Below are positions 26,130 through 32,371 of a DNA stretch of 32,371 nt, piece by piece; positions within the stretch are counted from its first letter, which is position 1, and every line of letters begins with the position of its first letter. Source of the stretch: Acidithiobacillus sulfurivorans (GTDB lineage: Bacteria; Pseudomonadota; Gammaproteobacteria; Acidithiobacillales; Acidithiobacillaceae); contig NZ_JAAOMP010000027.1 in the NCBI RefSeq assembly GCF_018853815.1, forward strand, positions 1 through 32,371, in the 5' to 3' direction. The notes under the pieces were generated by a model. That model did no database searches. It was not told the origin of the DNA and saw only the letters and a list, made by a program, of their open reading frames with translations. The translations under genes were made by a program, and so were the position numbers.

Positions 26130-27178
26130 CCAGCGGCTTCGCGCGCGGTAACCGTCCAGCCGGAGAACTGCTTCAATCGGCCATTGCCGAGGCCCGCGAA
26201 AAACTCTCTGGTGAAGCCATCACTGCCGCTTTGTTTTTGTTCAGCCCTACCCTTGCTCCGGTGAGTCCTGCATTACTGCAGTCCCAGATGCGTGCACTGT
26301 CCTGCCTGCAAATTGCAACAGGGACCTTTCCGGGGGTATTTACCGAAAGAGATGCGGCATTGGGGGAAAACGCCTGTGCCGTTCTCCTCCTGAGCGCGCC
26401 GCTGGGTTTTACGCCCCAGATTCCCGACGCCGATCGGGTGACATTCAGTTGGGGAAGGCTGGAGCACCTCCAGGGCGAATGGTTGCAACAATTACCCCGC
26501 TTTGGCAGTCTCAGCAGTCGCAGCGGGCGCTTCTGGTATCAATCTAGCCCACGGAATATTCTGGAAATTGCCTTTCAGGGCATCCAGCCACTCCAAAGCG
26601 TCTGGTCCGCAGGACTGCGTACCCTAAGTGCCCCACTCCCGGTCCATCTTCAGGAAGGCAGCTTGCTGCTGCAGCTGGAACGTTATCTGGCGCTTCCCCT
26701 GCTGGCCCAGAACATTCCGGTCAGCATCCGCAAGGATAGTCGCCTGCCCTTGGAGCGCCTGCTCATGGGTGAGATTCTCGCCGATGCTGCCCCCGGTGCT
26801 CCGCCGGAATTACTGCACATTCGTGCCACCGACCTGAATCGTAGTGGGCTCTGGCTGGAAAGACCGCTGGAAGAAAATTCACGGGCCTTTCTCAGCCTGC
26901 GCGATCCGGCCATTGCCGAGCGTGACACCCGCATCGCTCTGGAACAATTATCCGCCAGCACCCAAGAGCCCGCATTTGCCTGGATTTCCAGCTCCATTGG
27001 TCGGGATGCGGCATTTTTTGGTCAGGAAGATCAAGATCTGTGTATCTGGCGCGAGCAATATCCCGATTTGCCCATGCTGGGGGCCTACGGCATGGGTGAA
27101 CTGTTTCCGCATCAGCAGCGCAGCCATTTTTTGCGCTATGGAAAAATTTACACCCTGTTTTCAAGGACAGATATATGA
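26108..27178 (+). CDS. FIST-domain protein (signal-transduction sensor family)
   Basis: A 356-residue soluble protein with FIST N and FIST C parts. The N-terminal region has the expected A-x-A-L-F-L-F-S-P pattern near 40-48, and the C terminus has the family ending G-A-Y-G-M-G-E-L-F (about 333-341). FIST domains are thought to sense small ligands such as amino acids and are often fused to signalling domains; here the protein is stand-alone. GTG 26108 is used because no better in-frame start precedes the conserved region, and AAGG lies upstream. It overlaps nth by 22 bases and the next gene by four (ATGA), so the three genes are probably co-transcribed. Confidence 0.8.
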   Translation: MGPSKPVASGFARGNRPAGELLQSAIAEAREKLSGEAITAALFLFSPTLAPVSPALLQSQMRALSCLQIATGTFPGVFTERDAALGENACAVLLLSAPLGFTPQIPDADRVTFSWGRLEHLQGEWLQQLPRFGSLSSRSGRFWYQSSPRNILEIAFQGIQPLQSVWSAGLRTLSAPLPVHLQEGSLLLQLERYLALPLLAQNIPVSIRKDSRLPLERLLMGEILADAAPGAPPELLHIRATDLNRSGLWLERPLEENSRAFLSLRDPAIAERDTRIALEQLSASTQEPAFAWISSSIGRDAAFFGQEDQDLCIWREQYPDLPMLGAYGMGELFPHQQRSHFLRYGKIYTLFSRTDI

Positions 27179-28089
27179 CCATAAATCGCTCCGCAGTTAT
27201 CCTGTCTTTTTTGAGTTTAATGCTGATAGTCTTGACTGCTCCCGCCTGGAGCAGTACGTATCTGCTGCCGCCCCCTGGAGACAATATGGTCGGTGCTATC
27301 CAGAGCATCAGCGCCCGACATGAAGACACACTATCCGATATTGCCCGTAAATATGACCTGGGTTATGACCAGATTACCGCCGCAAATCCACAGGTGGACC
27401 CCTGGTTACCCGGTGCAGGCACACGCATCATTCTTCCCAGCGAATATGTACTGCCCGATGCCCCCCGTCAGGGCATAGTGATCAATCTGGCGGCCATGCG
27501 GTTATTTTATTATCCGCCCACCGTCTCCGGTCAGGCCCCGGAAGTCAGTACCTATCCCATCGGCGTAGGTCGCGAAGGTTGGGGGACACCCTTGGGCAAG
27601 ACCCGCATTACCGCCAAAGTGGCAAACCCCAGCTGGACACCACCGGAAAGCATTCGCAAGGAACATGCAGAAAATGGAGATCCTTTGCCAGCAGTGGTTC
27701 CTGCCGGCCCCGACAACCCACTGGGACTGTTCGCCCTGCGCTTGGCTGTTCCCGGTTATCTGCTCCATGGCACCAACAAGCCCTGGGGGGTTGGCATGCG
27801 CGTCAGTCATGGCTGCATCCGCCTCTATCCTGAAAACATCGAAGCACTATTTGCAAGTGTTCCGGCAGGAACCCCGGTCCTGATTGTCGATCAACCCTGG
27901 TTACTGGGCCATGATGGCGGACATGATTACCTGCAAATTTATGGGCAAATGACTGATCGCCCTTTCGATCAGGTCCAAGACCCCTTTACAGACTGGCTCA
28001 ACCAACATTTGCCCGCTGGCAAAGCCATTGATTCGCGCATTGCCCAGCGCTGGCTAAAGGCTGCTACGGGAATACCGGAACCGCTGTGA
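27175..28089 (+). CDS. L,D-transpeptidase with LysM domain (YkuD family)
   Basis: A 304-residue exported enzyme. An N-terminal signal (hydrophobic 8-23, A-W-S) is followed by a LysM peptidoglycan-binding domain at about 44-88 and the YkuD catalytic domain with H198-G-T-N and S211-H212-G-C214-I-R-L, where C214 is the nucleophile. It forms meso-Dap to meso-Dap cross-links or anchors lipoprotein to peptidoglycan; the overall layout resembles E. coli YbiS/ErfK. The start overlaps the FIST stop as ATGA. Confidence 0.94.
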   Translation: MTINRSAVILSFLSLMLIVLTAPAWSSTYLLPPPGDNMVGAIQSISARHEDTLSDIARKYDLGYDQITAANPQVDPWLPGAGTRIILPSEYVLPDAPRQGIVINLAAMRLFYYPPTVSGQAPEVSTYPIGVGREGWGTPLGKTRITAKVANPSWTPPESIRKEHAENGDPLPAVVPAGPDNPLGLFALRLAVPGYLLHGTNKPWGVGMRVSHGCIRLYPENIEALFASVPAGTPVLIVDQPWLLGHDGGHDYLQIYGQMTDRPFDQVQDPFTDWLNQHLPAGKAIDSRIAQRWLKAATGIPEPL

Positions 28090-28111
28090 AAAGAACGCAG
28101 CGCATGTAATT

Positions 28112-28405
28112 ATGTTGCGACTGGACAGTTTCGGGCGCTCCCGATCACGCCGGGCTAGACCACGAGATTCAGGATACCTCATTCGCGCTGGATGGGGTAA
28201 CCAGCTCAAGGTCAGCGTCACCGCAAAACCCCAGGATGGTCGAGCCACCGATCATATGCTGCGTTTTTTAGCCCGGGAGTTTGATGTGCCCCCTTCTTCC
28301 ATCGAAGTCGTATTTGGTCGAATGAATGTTAACAAACAGCTCAGGATACCATGCCCTAAACGATTACCATCGGTTTTTCAGATCCAAACTTCCCTATTGG
28401 AATGA
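28112..28405 (+). CDS. DUF167 / YggU family protein
   Basis: A 97-residue protein with the DUF167 core: N-Q-L-K-V-S-V-T-A-K-P-Q-D-G-R-A-T, then F-L-A-R-E-F-D-V-P-P-S-S-I-E-V-V-F-G. The N-terminal part is unusually arginine-rich (R-S-R-S-R-R-A-R-P-R-D) and only loosely matches the family's V-x-P-R-A-S region, so the first 25 residues may be diverged or out of frame with the ancestral sequence. The family is small, conserved and of unknown function. No convincing ribosome site. It is the last core gene before the island. Confidence 0.7.
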   Translation: MLRLDSFGRSRSRRARPRDSGYLIRAGWGNQLKVSVTAKPQDGRATDHMLRFLAREFDVPPSSIEVVFGRMNVNKQLRIPCPKRLPSVFQIQTSLLE

Positions 28406-28668
28406 TAATGGCGCATACCTCTGAACCTTTCTCATCGTTCATTGCTTAATCCCATGTAAGTCATATAGTTGGATGTGCAGAGATGAAAGCGGAAGCACAG
28501 AATGGGCACTATTTGGGCACAAAAAAAACCGGCAGGCGGCTAGCCTCAATGCAACTTCTTGATTTTATTGGTGCGCAGTACTGGATTCGAACCACAGAAA
28601 AAAGTGAACACTCCTCCGCTAGAGCCGATGGCTTCACTTTGCGACCGAAAGCAAACCCCAAATGCCTT
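28406..28668. other. Gene-free left island boundary
   Basis: No supported reading frame between the DUF167 gene and the mazE promoter. The stretch holds the left attachment-like repeat (28501-28594), and otherwise nothing I can assign. Confidence 0.6.
28501..28594 (-). repeat. Left attachment-like repeat (tRNA-Arg 3' end plus flank)
   Basis: About 90% identical to 31189-31282 over 94 bases and in the same orientation. Read on the minus strand it holds the last 26 bases of a tRNA-Arg (28594-28569, T loop to CCA), a spacer, a degenerate terminator hairpin with a U tract and two GTGCCCA-like arms (28519-28504). It diverges from the right copy at the T stem. It looks like an old integration scar rather than a fresh identical att site. 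Confidence 0.7.
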
Positions 28669-28712
28669 TTGTCGGGCGCCTGCATGCGTGGTAACATGTC
28701 ACTAAACATGCA
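28669..28712 (+). promoter_or_regulatory. mazE promoter overlapping a palindromic operator
   Basis: TTGTCG (28669-28674), 17 bases, TAACAT (28692-28697) gives a plausible promoter. Overlapping it, TGCATG (28681-28686), ACATGT (28694-28699) and CATGCA (28707-28712) are equally spaced by seven bases in a 32-base imperfect palindrome (12 of 16 pairs). The layout fits autoregulation by the antitoxin or the toxin-antitoxin complex. Confidence 0.55.
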
Positions 28713-28727
28713 ACCAGTGGGGGAATC

Positions 28728-28949
28728 ATGTCATCTCTTCACACCCCAACCGACAAGGCTACCCGTCATCGCGCAAGAATGAAGGCTGCAGGTTTACGCC
28801 CTGTTCAGTTCTGGGTACCCGACACCCGCTCCCCGGAGTTCGTTGCACAAGTTCGCCATCAGTGTCTGAAACTCCATGATGATCCGACAGAAGCGGATAT
28901 TTTACAGTTTACCGAAGAAGCCGCCGCGCAGATGGATGGATGGGAATGA
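28728..28949 (+). CDS. MazE-family antitoxin (DUF3018)
   Basis: A 73-residue protein with the DUF3018 signature M-K-A-A-G-L-R-P-V-Q-F-W-V-P-D-T and a C terminus rich in acidic and aromatic residues (E-E-A-A-A-Q-M-D-G-W). The N-terminal part binds DNA in related antitoxins and the C terminus neutralises MazF. GTGGGGG precedes ATG 28728. Its TGA overlaps the toxin start. Confidence 0.9.
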   Translation: MSSLHTPTDKATRHRARMKAAGLRPVQFWVPDTRSPEFVAQVRHQCLKLHDDPTEADILQFTEEAAAQMDGWE

Positions 28950-29269
28950 TGCAACGGGGGGACTTGGTCACGGTGTCTCTGCACGGTGACTATGGGAAAC
29001 CCCGTCCCGCCGTCATTGTGCAGTCTAATCTTTTGTCGGATCTCGAAAGTGTCGTGCTCTGTCCGATCACCAGTGATCTGCGTGACGCGGTATTCCGCGT
29101 CACGATTGAGCCCAACCCAGCCAATGGATTACGAGCCTTATCCCAAGTAATGGTGGACAAGCTGGCGACCTTGCCACGGAGCAAAATCAGCACAGCATTT
29201 GGCCGTCTCGACGAGGGTAAAATGAAAGCAGTTGATCGGGCACTGCTGCTGGTGATCGGCATGGTCTAA
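28946..29269 (+). CDS. MazF/PemK-family toxin
   Basis: A 107-residue ribonuclease toxin of the MazF/PemK fold: R-G-D-L-V-T-V, K-P-R-P-A-V-I-V-Q, C-P-I-T-S-D, S-Q-V-M-V-D-K and the final helix with A-V-D-R-A-L. Expected to cut mRNA at short motifs when free of antitoxin. ATG 28946 overlaps the antitoxin stop as ATGA; ATG 28940 and 28949 are also possible. No disabling change is seen. Confidence 0.92.
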   Translation: MMQRGDLVTVSLHGDYGKPRPAVIVQSNLLSDLESVVLCPITSDLRDAVFRVTIEPNPANGLRALSQVMVDKLATLPRSKISTAFGRLDEGKMKAVDRALLLVIGMV

Positions 29270-29322
29270 TCCGCTCCAACGATCTCCTGATTGCTTCTCA
29301 AGCACTGGCCGTCAACGCCATA

Positions 29323-29350
29323 TTGTTATACTCACCCATTTACCTATATT
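29323..29350 (+). promoter_or_regulatory. Candidate promoter of the DUF433 gene
   Basis: TTGTTA (29323-29328), 16 bases, TATATT (29345-29350), about 30 bases before the start codon. A perfect GCTATAGC palindrome follows at about 29356-29363. Confidence 0.45.
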
Positions 29351-29380
29351 ATTTTGCTATAGCGATAAAGAGGATCCACC

Positions 29381-29602
29381 ATGCACCTTGAGCGCATCAC
29401 TATCAATCCCCAGCAATGCGGCGGACGGCCCTGTATCCGAGGGCTGCGTATTCGGGTACAAGACATTCTCGAACTCTTGGCGGCAGGAGCAACGACCACA
29501 GAAATCCTGGCAGATTACCCCTACCTGGAGTCCGAAGATATCGCCGCCAGCCTTCATTACGCTGCACAGCAAGCGGACCACTCCATTCTTTATGTGGCCT
29601 GA
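29381..29602 (+). CDS. DUF433 family antitoxin
   Basis: A 73-residue DUF433 protein: I-T-I-N-P-Q-Q-C-G-G-R-P-C-I-R-G-L-R-I, then V-Q-D-I-L-E-L-L-A-A-G-A-T, the HTH-containing VapB-like fold, then D-Y-P-Y-L-E-S-E-D-I. AGAGGA precedes ATG 29381. Its TGA shares a base with the next start (TGATG), as in DUF433-DUF5615 type II pairs. Its toxin partner is truncated, so the antitoxin may be orphaned. Confidence 0.92.
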   Translation: MHLERITINPQQCGGRPCIRGLRIRVQDILELLAAGATTTEILADYPYLESEDIAASLHYAAQQADHSILYVA

Positions 29603-29847
29603 TGCAGTTTTTAGTGGATGCGCAGCTACCACCTGCTCTGGCCCGATGGATCAGTGCGCAAGGTTATTCGGCCAGCCATGTTGCCGACATCGGTATGTCC
29701 AGCGCTCTTGATCTGGAAATAGTAATTTACCGAAAAGCGCGGAAAGCCCCGGCGTTCAGGCCGGGGATGGATAGCGCGGCGGCGAGCCGGCTCAACGCCG
29801 TCGAAGTCGCCCGTCCGCCAGTAAATATTTTGCCAACCTGTTACTAA
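29602..29847 (+). pseudogene. DUF5615 (PIN-like) toxin, 3' truncated
   Basis: The reading begins M-Q-F-L-V-D-A-Q-L-P-P-A-L-A-R-W and continues V-A-D-I-G-M-S-S-A-L-D-L-E-I, a clear DUF5615/Mut7-C-like N terminus. After about residue 43 the sequence is IS-derived and runs to a stop at 29847. The conserved C-terminal T-K-D-x-D-F active-site region is missing, and no remnant of it appears to the right of the IS. The toxin is therefore probably inactive. Its truncation lies at the left IS end, a few bases from the attachment repeat once the IS is removed. Confidence 0.85.
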
Positions 29848-31185
29848 CACTGTATAATTATACACCATGCTGATCCAGAAAGCCGTGCGCTATCGTCTTG
29901 AAACCACACCGGAACAGGAAAACCTTCTGGCCCGCGCGGTCGGCTGCGTGCGCTTCGTCTGGAACCGGGCGCTGGCGGTGCAGAAGAGTTATCTCGATCA
30001 TCAGTGCGGCACCCTGAATTATGCCGGACTGTGCGAACTGCTCACGTCCTGGCGCAATACGGAAACCTTCGGATTTCTCGCGGAATCCCCGTCGATGCCA
30101 CAACAGCAGACCTTAAGACATCTCTCGCGGGCATTGAAAGACGCGTTCGATAAGAACTCGGTCAAAAAATTCCCGAAGTTCAAAAAGAAGTTCGTTCACG
30201 ATAGCATGCGCTACCCGGAACCGGACCATATTCAGTTCAATCTGAAGCCGGTCGATCAGGACGGTCGCAAGGTGCTCCCCAAGATCTTCCTGCCGAAAAT
30301 CGGCTGGGTGAAGTTCCGCAAGTCCTGCCTCATCGGCGGCGAAATCCGCAATGTGACGGTAAGCCGGTCGGGCGGTCACTGGTACGTCGCCATTCAGATC
30401 GAGAAAACGGTAACGGACCCGGTTCACCCGGCAACGTCCGCAGTGGGCGGCGACCGGAATGTCAAAGAGAACATCCTGGCCTTGTCCGACGGTACCCAGT
30501 TCCTGCCGGTCACCGCCTACCGGAATCTGCAAAAGCAACTGGCGCGCGAACAAAGAAAGCTCGCGCACAAAGTGAAGTTCTCAGCCAACTGGAAGAAACA
30601 GAAGGCCAAAATCACGCGATGGCATCAGCGCATCGCGGAGATTCGTAAGACCGTACTGCATCAGGTCAGCACCGCCATCAGCAAAAACCACGCGGTCGTG
30701 GTGCTGGAAGATCTGAAAGTACGGAACATGACGGCGTCTGCAAAGGGCACCGTGGAAGCACCCGGACGCCATATCCGGCAGAAATCAGGGCTGAACAAAT
30801 CCATCCTCGATCAGGGATGGGGCATGCTCAAACAGATGCTGGGCTATAAGCTCCAGTGGGCTGGTGGCATGCTGCTTTTGGTGGGCCCGGCTTATACTTC
30901 GCAAACCTGCGCGGCGTGCGGCGCGGTGGATGCTGGGAACCGTAAAGGAGCCATATTTTGTTGCCTGCACTGTGGGCACGAAGCACACGCCGATGTGAAT
31001 GCGGCACAGAACATCCTCGCAAGAGGATTGCAGTCAACGGCGGGGCACGCCGGGGTAGTCTGTTCTCCAGAGTAACGGGGAGTTGCATGGTCTCAAAGGG
31101 GGCCATGCAATCGAAGTGGCTGAAGGTGGGCCGCTGCTGGCAGAAAGGAATCCTCGTCCTTGGCTGAGGGCGAGGAGGATGTCAA
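29731..31185 (+). mobile_element. IS200/IS605-family element, tnpB only (IS608-like ends)
   Basis: The ends are placed by IS608-type cleavage motifs: the left end follows TTAC (29727-29730), and the right end is TCAA (31182-31185). A left-end hairpin CCCCGGC-GTTCAG-GCCGGGG (29747-29766) and a right-end hairpin (31151-31176) are the single-strand structures expected of this family. There is no target duplication, as expected. No tnpA is present, so it is an IS1341-like non-autonomous element needing TnpA in trans. Confidence 0.82.
29867..31075 (+). CDS. tnpB: RNA-guided endonuclease TnpB
   Basis: A 402-residue TnpB (OrfB of IS605). N-terminal helix-turn-helix-like OrfB part, then the RuvC-like nuclease with D196 (G-G-D-R-N-V), E281 (V-L-E-D-L-K) and D376 (H-A-D-V-N-A-A-Q-N). 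A zinc ribbon with C348-x2-C351 and C366-x2-C369 sits before the last aspartate. All three catalytic acids and the ribbon are intact. A conventional ribosome site is not obvious, but the start lies close to the left end. Expected to bind the omega-RNA from the element's right end and cut matching DNA next to a TTAC-like motif, restoring the element at its empty site by repair. Confidence 0.95.
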   Translation: MLIQKAVRYRLETTPEQENLLARAVGCVRFVWNRALAVQKSYLDHQCGTLNYAGLCELLTSWRNTETFGFLAESPSMPQQQTLRHLSRALKDAFDKNSVKKFPKFKKKFVHDSMRYPEPDHIQFNLKPVDQDGRKVLPKIFLPKIGWVKFRKSCLIGGEIRNVTVSRSGGHWYVAIQIEKTVTDPVHPATSAVGGDRNVKENILALSDGTQFLPVTAYRNLQKQLAREQRKLAHKVKFSANWKKQKAKITRWHQRIAEIRKTVLHQVSTAISKNHAVVVLEDLKVRNMTASAKGTVEAPGRHIRQKSGLNKSILDQGWGMLKQMLGYKLQWAGGMLLLVGPAYTSQTCAACGAVDAGNRKGAIFCCLHCGHEAHADVNAAQNILARGLQSTAGHAGVVCSPE

Positions 31186-31205
31186 GAAAATGGGCACCAT
31201 TTGGG
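31076..31205 (+). ncRNA. Predicted omega-RNA scaffold and guide of TnpB
   Basis: The gene-free 110 bases after the tnpB stop contain TTGCATGG (31083-31090) pairing with CCATGCAA (31103-31110) and TCCTCGTCCTT (31151-31161) pairing with GAGGGCGAGGA (31166-31176), ending at TCAA 31185. In IS605 elements this region, often starting within tnpB, is the RNA scaffold. The next roughly 20 bases (31186-31205, GAAAATGGGC..) would be the guide. Predicted by position and structure only. Confidence 0.55.
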
Positions 31206-31282
31206 CACAAAAAAACCGGCACGCAGCCAGCCTCAATGTAACTCAATGATTTTATTGGTGCGCAGTACTGGATTCGAACCAG
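31189..31282 (-). repeat. Right attachment-like repeat
   Basis: Homologous part of the right copy, matching 28501-28594. On the minus strand it runs tRNA 3' end, spacer, a GCTGGC-TGCGT-GCCGGT hairpin with a T7 tract (tRNA terminator), then GTGCCCA and GGTGCCCA repeats like the arm sites of tyrosine integrases. Confidence 0.7.
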
Positions 31283-31300
31283 TGACCTTCGGCTTCGGAG
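31256..31300 (-). pseudogene. tRNA-Arg(CCG) 3' fragment, attachment-site remnant
   Basis: Read on the minus strand from 31300: anticodon loop CTCCGAA (anticodon CCG, Arg), 3' anticodon stem GCCGA, variable loop AGGTC, T arm ACTGG-TTCGAAT-CCAGT, 3' acceptor ACTGCGC, discriminator A, CCA. All parts fit the cloverleaf, but bases before the loop do not pair with the stem and no D arm follows, so only the 3' part is present. Breakage at the anticodon loop is typical for tRNA-targeting integrases. Confidence 0.9.
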
Positions 31301-31699
31301 GGCATATATGATAGTAAGGCTTGATCAGCTCAAATATACATTAATATATATTATTCAACATGATCGAATGATTTTACACAGGCACTACAGCACCATTATT
31401 ACTATTTAACGTCACATAGTGTCCATTTTTCTCTTCTTTGAGTGAGAAAATATAAATATTGATATTTTGAGTATTAGCCGCGCTTTGTTGTGATTTTAAA
31501 GGAATACCAACGCCAAACCAAAAACCTCATACAAAGCCCATGATCAAAACTTCAGGCAAGTTATGGTAGTGATCGTTTGCTGCTTAAGTATCTGTTGGCG
31601 CAAATGACCTTTTGCACCCAAGCTCGACAGTTCATACTCACCATGGACATACAATTCCTTTTCCATTCATAACAGGGCCAAAGTGCTGAGCATAATTCC
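31301..31699. other. AT-rich gene-free stretch
   Basis: About 400 bases with no supported gene. AT content is clearly higher than in surrounding DNA. An inverted repeat AAAATAT/ATATTTT sits at 31447-31468. It is a candidate for degraded island DNA and the promoter region of the transporter. I see no recognisable protein remnant. Confidence 0.6.
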
Positions 31700-32371
31700 A
31701 TGAATATGATCCAGAAGCTGATTCGTCCCGGAATTCCGGCAGTGATTTTCTCCGCGCTGCTTTTTGGTGCCAGCACCCCTCTGGCCAAAATTCTCCTGGC
31801 GTCGGTCAGCCCCTGGATGCTCGCGGCCCTGCTGTATCTGGGTTCCGGTCTGGGGCTCAGCGTGTATCGGCTGCTGCGCCGCAGTCCGCGCGTCCATTTA
31901 TCGCGTGCAGACACCTTCTGGTTTGGGGCCTCCATACTGGCAGGAGGCATCATCGCACCAGTGCTATTCATGTTCGGACTGCGGGGTGCGGCAGCATCCA
32001 ATGCCTCCTTACTGCTCAATGCCGAATCCGTATTCACCACGCTGCTGGCCTGGTGGGTGTTCAAGGAAAACTTCGATCGTCGGATTGCCTGGGGCATGTT
32101 CGCCATTGTGCTCGGCATGGTGCTGCTCAGCTGGCCCGGTGCCGGAACCCTGCAATTTCATATCAAACAGTTGTGGCCAGCAGCGGCCATCATTGCCGCC
32201 TGCTTTGCCTGGGGCGCAGACAATAATCTGACCCGGAAAGTCTCCTTGACGGATTCCAGCTGGATTGCCGCCAACAAGGGTTGGGTTGCGGGTAGCGTCA
32301 ATCTGGTACTCGCCTTATGGCTGGGCAGCGCCGTACCGGCTCTACCGGATGCCATTGCTGCCCTGATTCTG
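31700..32371 (+). CDS. EamA-family (DMT superfamily) transporter, 3' end outside window
   Basis: An open frame from ATG 31700 to the end of the window, 224 codons with no stop. The protein has repeated hydrophobic helices and the EamA motif pattern: A-V-I-F-S-A-L-L-F-G-A-S-T-P-L-A-K near the start, N-A-E-S-V-F-T-T-L-L-A-W and R-I-A-W-G-M-F-A-I-V-L-G-M-V-L-L at the end of the first repeat, and a second repeat starting A-C-F-A-W-G-A-D-N-N-L-T. Likely an inner-membrane metabolite exporter; substrate unknown. An ATG two codons later is also possible. Confidence 0.88.
   Translation, partial: MNMIQKLIRPGIPAVIFSALLFGASTPLAKILLASVSPWMLAALLYLGSGLGLSVYRLLRRSPRVHLSRADTFWFGASILAGGIIAPVLFMFGLRGAAASNASLLLNAESVFTTLLAWWVFKENFDRRIAWGMFAIVLGMVLLSWPGAGTLQFHIKQLWPAAAIIAACFAWGADNNLTRKVSLTDSSWIAANKGWVAGSVNLVLALWLGSAVPALPDAIAALIL

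Noticed and set aside
28728-31300. CRISPR array or phage defence system in the island
   Set aside because: No spaced short direct repeats and no cas genes; the only repeats are the two att-like copies and IS hairpins.
31256-31340. Complete tRNA gene at the right island boundary
   Set aside because: The 5' half does not exist: sequence before the anticodon loop does not pair with GCCGA and no D arm is found.
31544-31666. Minus-strand 40-codon frame in the AT-rich stretch (begins M-E-K-E-L-Y)
   Set aside because: No ribosome site, no recognisable family and too short to support.
31561-32118. Minus-strand frame of 185 codons in the transporter region
   Set aside because: Overlaps the EamA gene in antisense; the plus strand encodes clear transporter helices.

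Overview
The window looks like a chromosomal segment of an acidophilic gammaproteobacterium-like chemolithotroph, most likely Acidithiobacillus or a close relative. This is inferred from moderate GC (by eye somewhat over 50%), the mix of housekeeping proteins, and an FeS photolyase with a DUF2256 partner. It cannot be proved from the sequence alone. Most of the window is ordinary core genome. An accessory island occupies about 28.5-31.3 kb.

Layout, left to right. 1-3.1 kb (+): 3' end of a DUF2256 zinc-finger-like gene overlapping an FeS-BCP/CryB-type photolyase, then a cytochrome b561 and a Tat-exported molybdopterin oxidoreductase. 3.1-3.6 kb: a small membrane protein and a 200-bp palindromic MITE-like repeat. 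3.6-11.2 kb (-): one continuous gene string hrcA-grpE-dnaK-dnaJ-dapB-apbC-dcd, headed by a CIRCE operator. 11.2-11.7 kb (-): rpmB-rpmG. 11.75-13.8 kb (+): metG. 13.8-18.7 kb (-): DUF1841-pepF-fumC-DAHP synthase. 18.9-20.6 kb (+): a repeat-built DUF1641-like protein ending in a strong bidirectional terminator. 20.6-23.3 kb: lipoprotein esterase (-), exported truncated hemoglobin (-), DoxX-like protein (+), and an orphan KdtA-like glycosyltransferase half (-). 23.4-28.4 kb (+): glgA, a histidine-rich orphan, then nth-FIST-L,D-transpeptidase (overlapping genes) and a YggU-family gene.

The island (28.5-31.3 kb) is bounded by two diverged direct repeats. Each carries the 3' end of a tRNA-Arg(CCG) gene, a terminator and integrase-arm-like GTGCCCA motifs, as expected for old attachment sites. 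Between them lie a MazE/MazF-type toxin-antitoxin pair with a palindromic operator, a DUF433 antitoxin with a truncated DUF5615 toxin, and a tnpA-less IS200/IS605 (IS608-like) element carrying an apparently intact TnpB nuclease. The element sits exactly between TTAC and the right attachment repeat, so the guide of its omega-RNA would be the attachment repeat itself. A 400-bp AT-rich gene-free stretch follows. The window ends inside an EamA-family transporter.

How the parts work together: the heat-shock operon couples chaperones to lysine/peptidoglycan precursor supply (dapB), FeS carrier function (apbC) and dUTP precursor supply (dcd). The left-end operon pairs DNA photorepair with a periplasmic redox module. 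The island shows layered events: integration at a tRNA, toxin truncation, then IS insertion.
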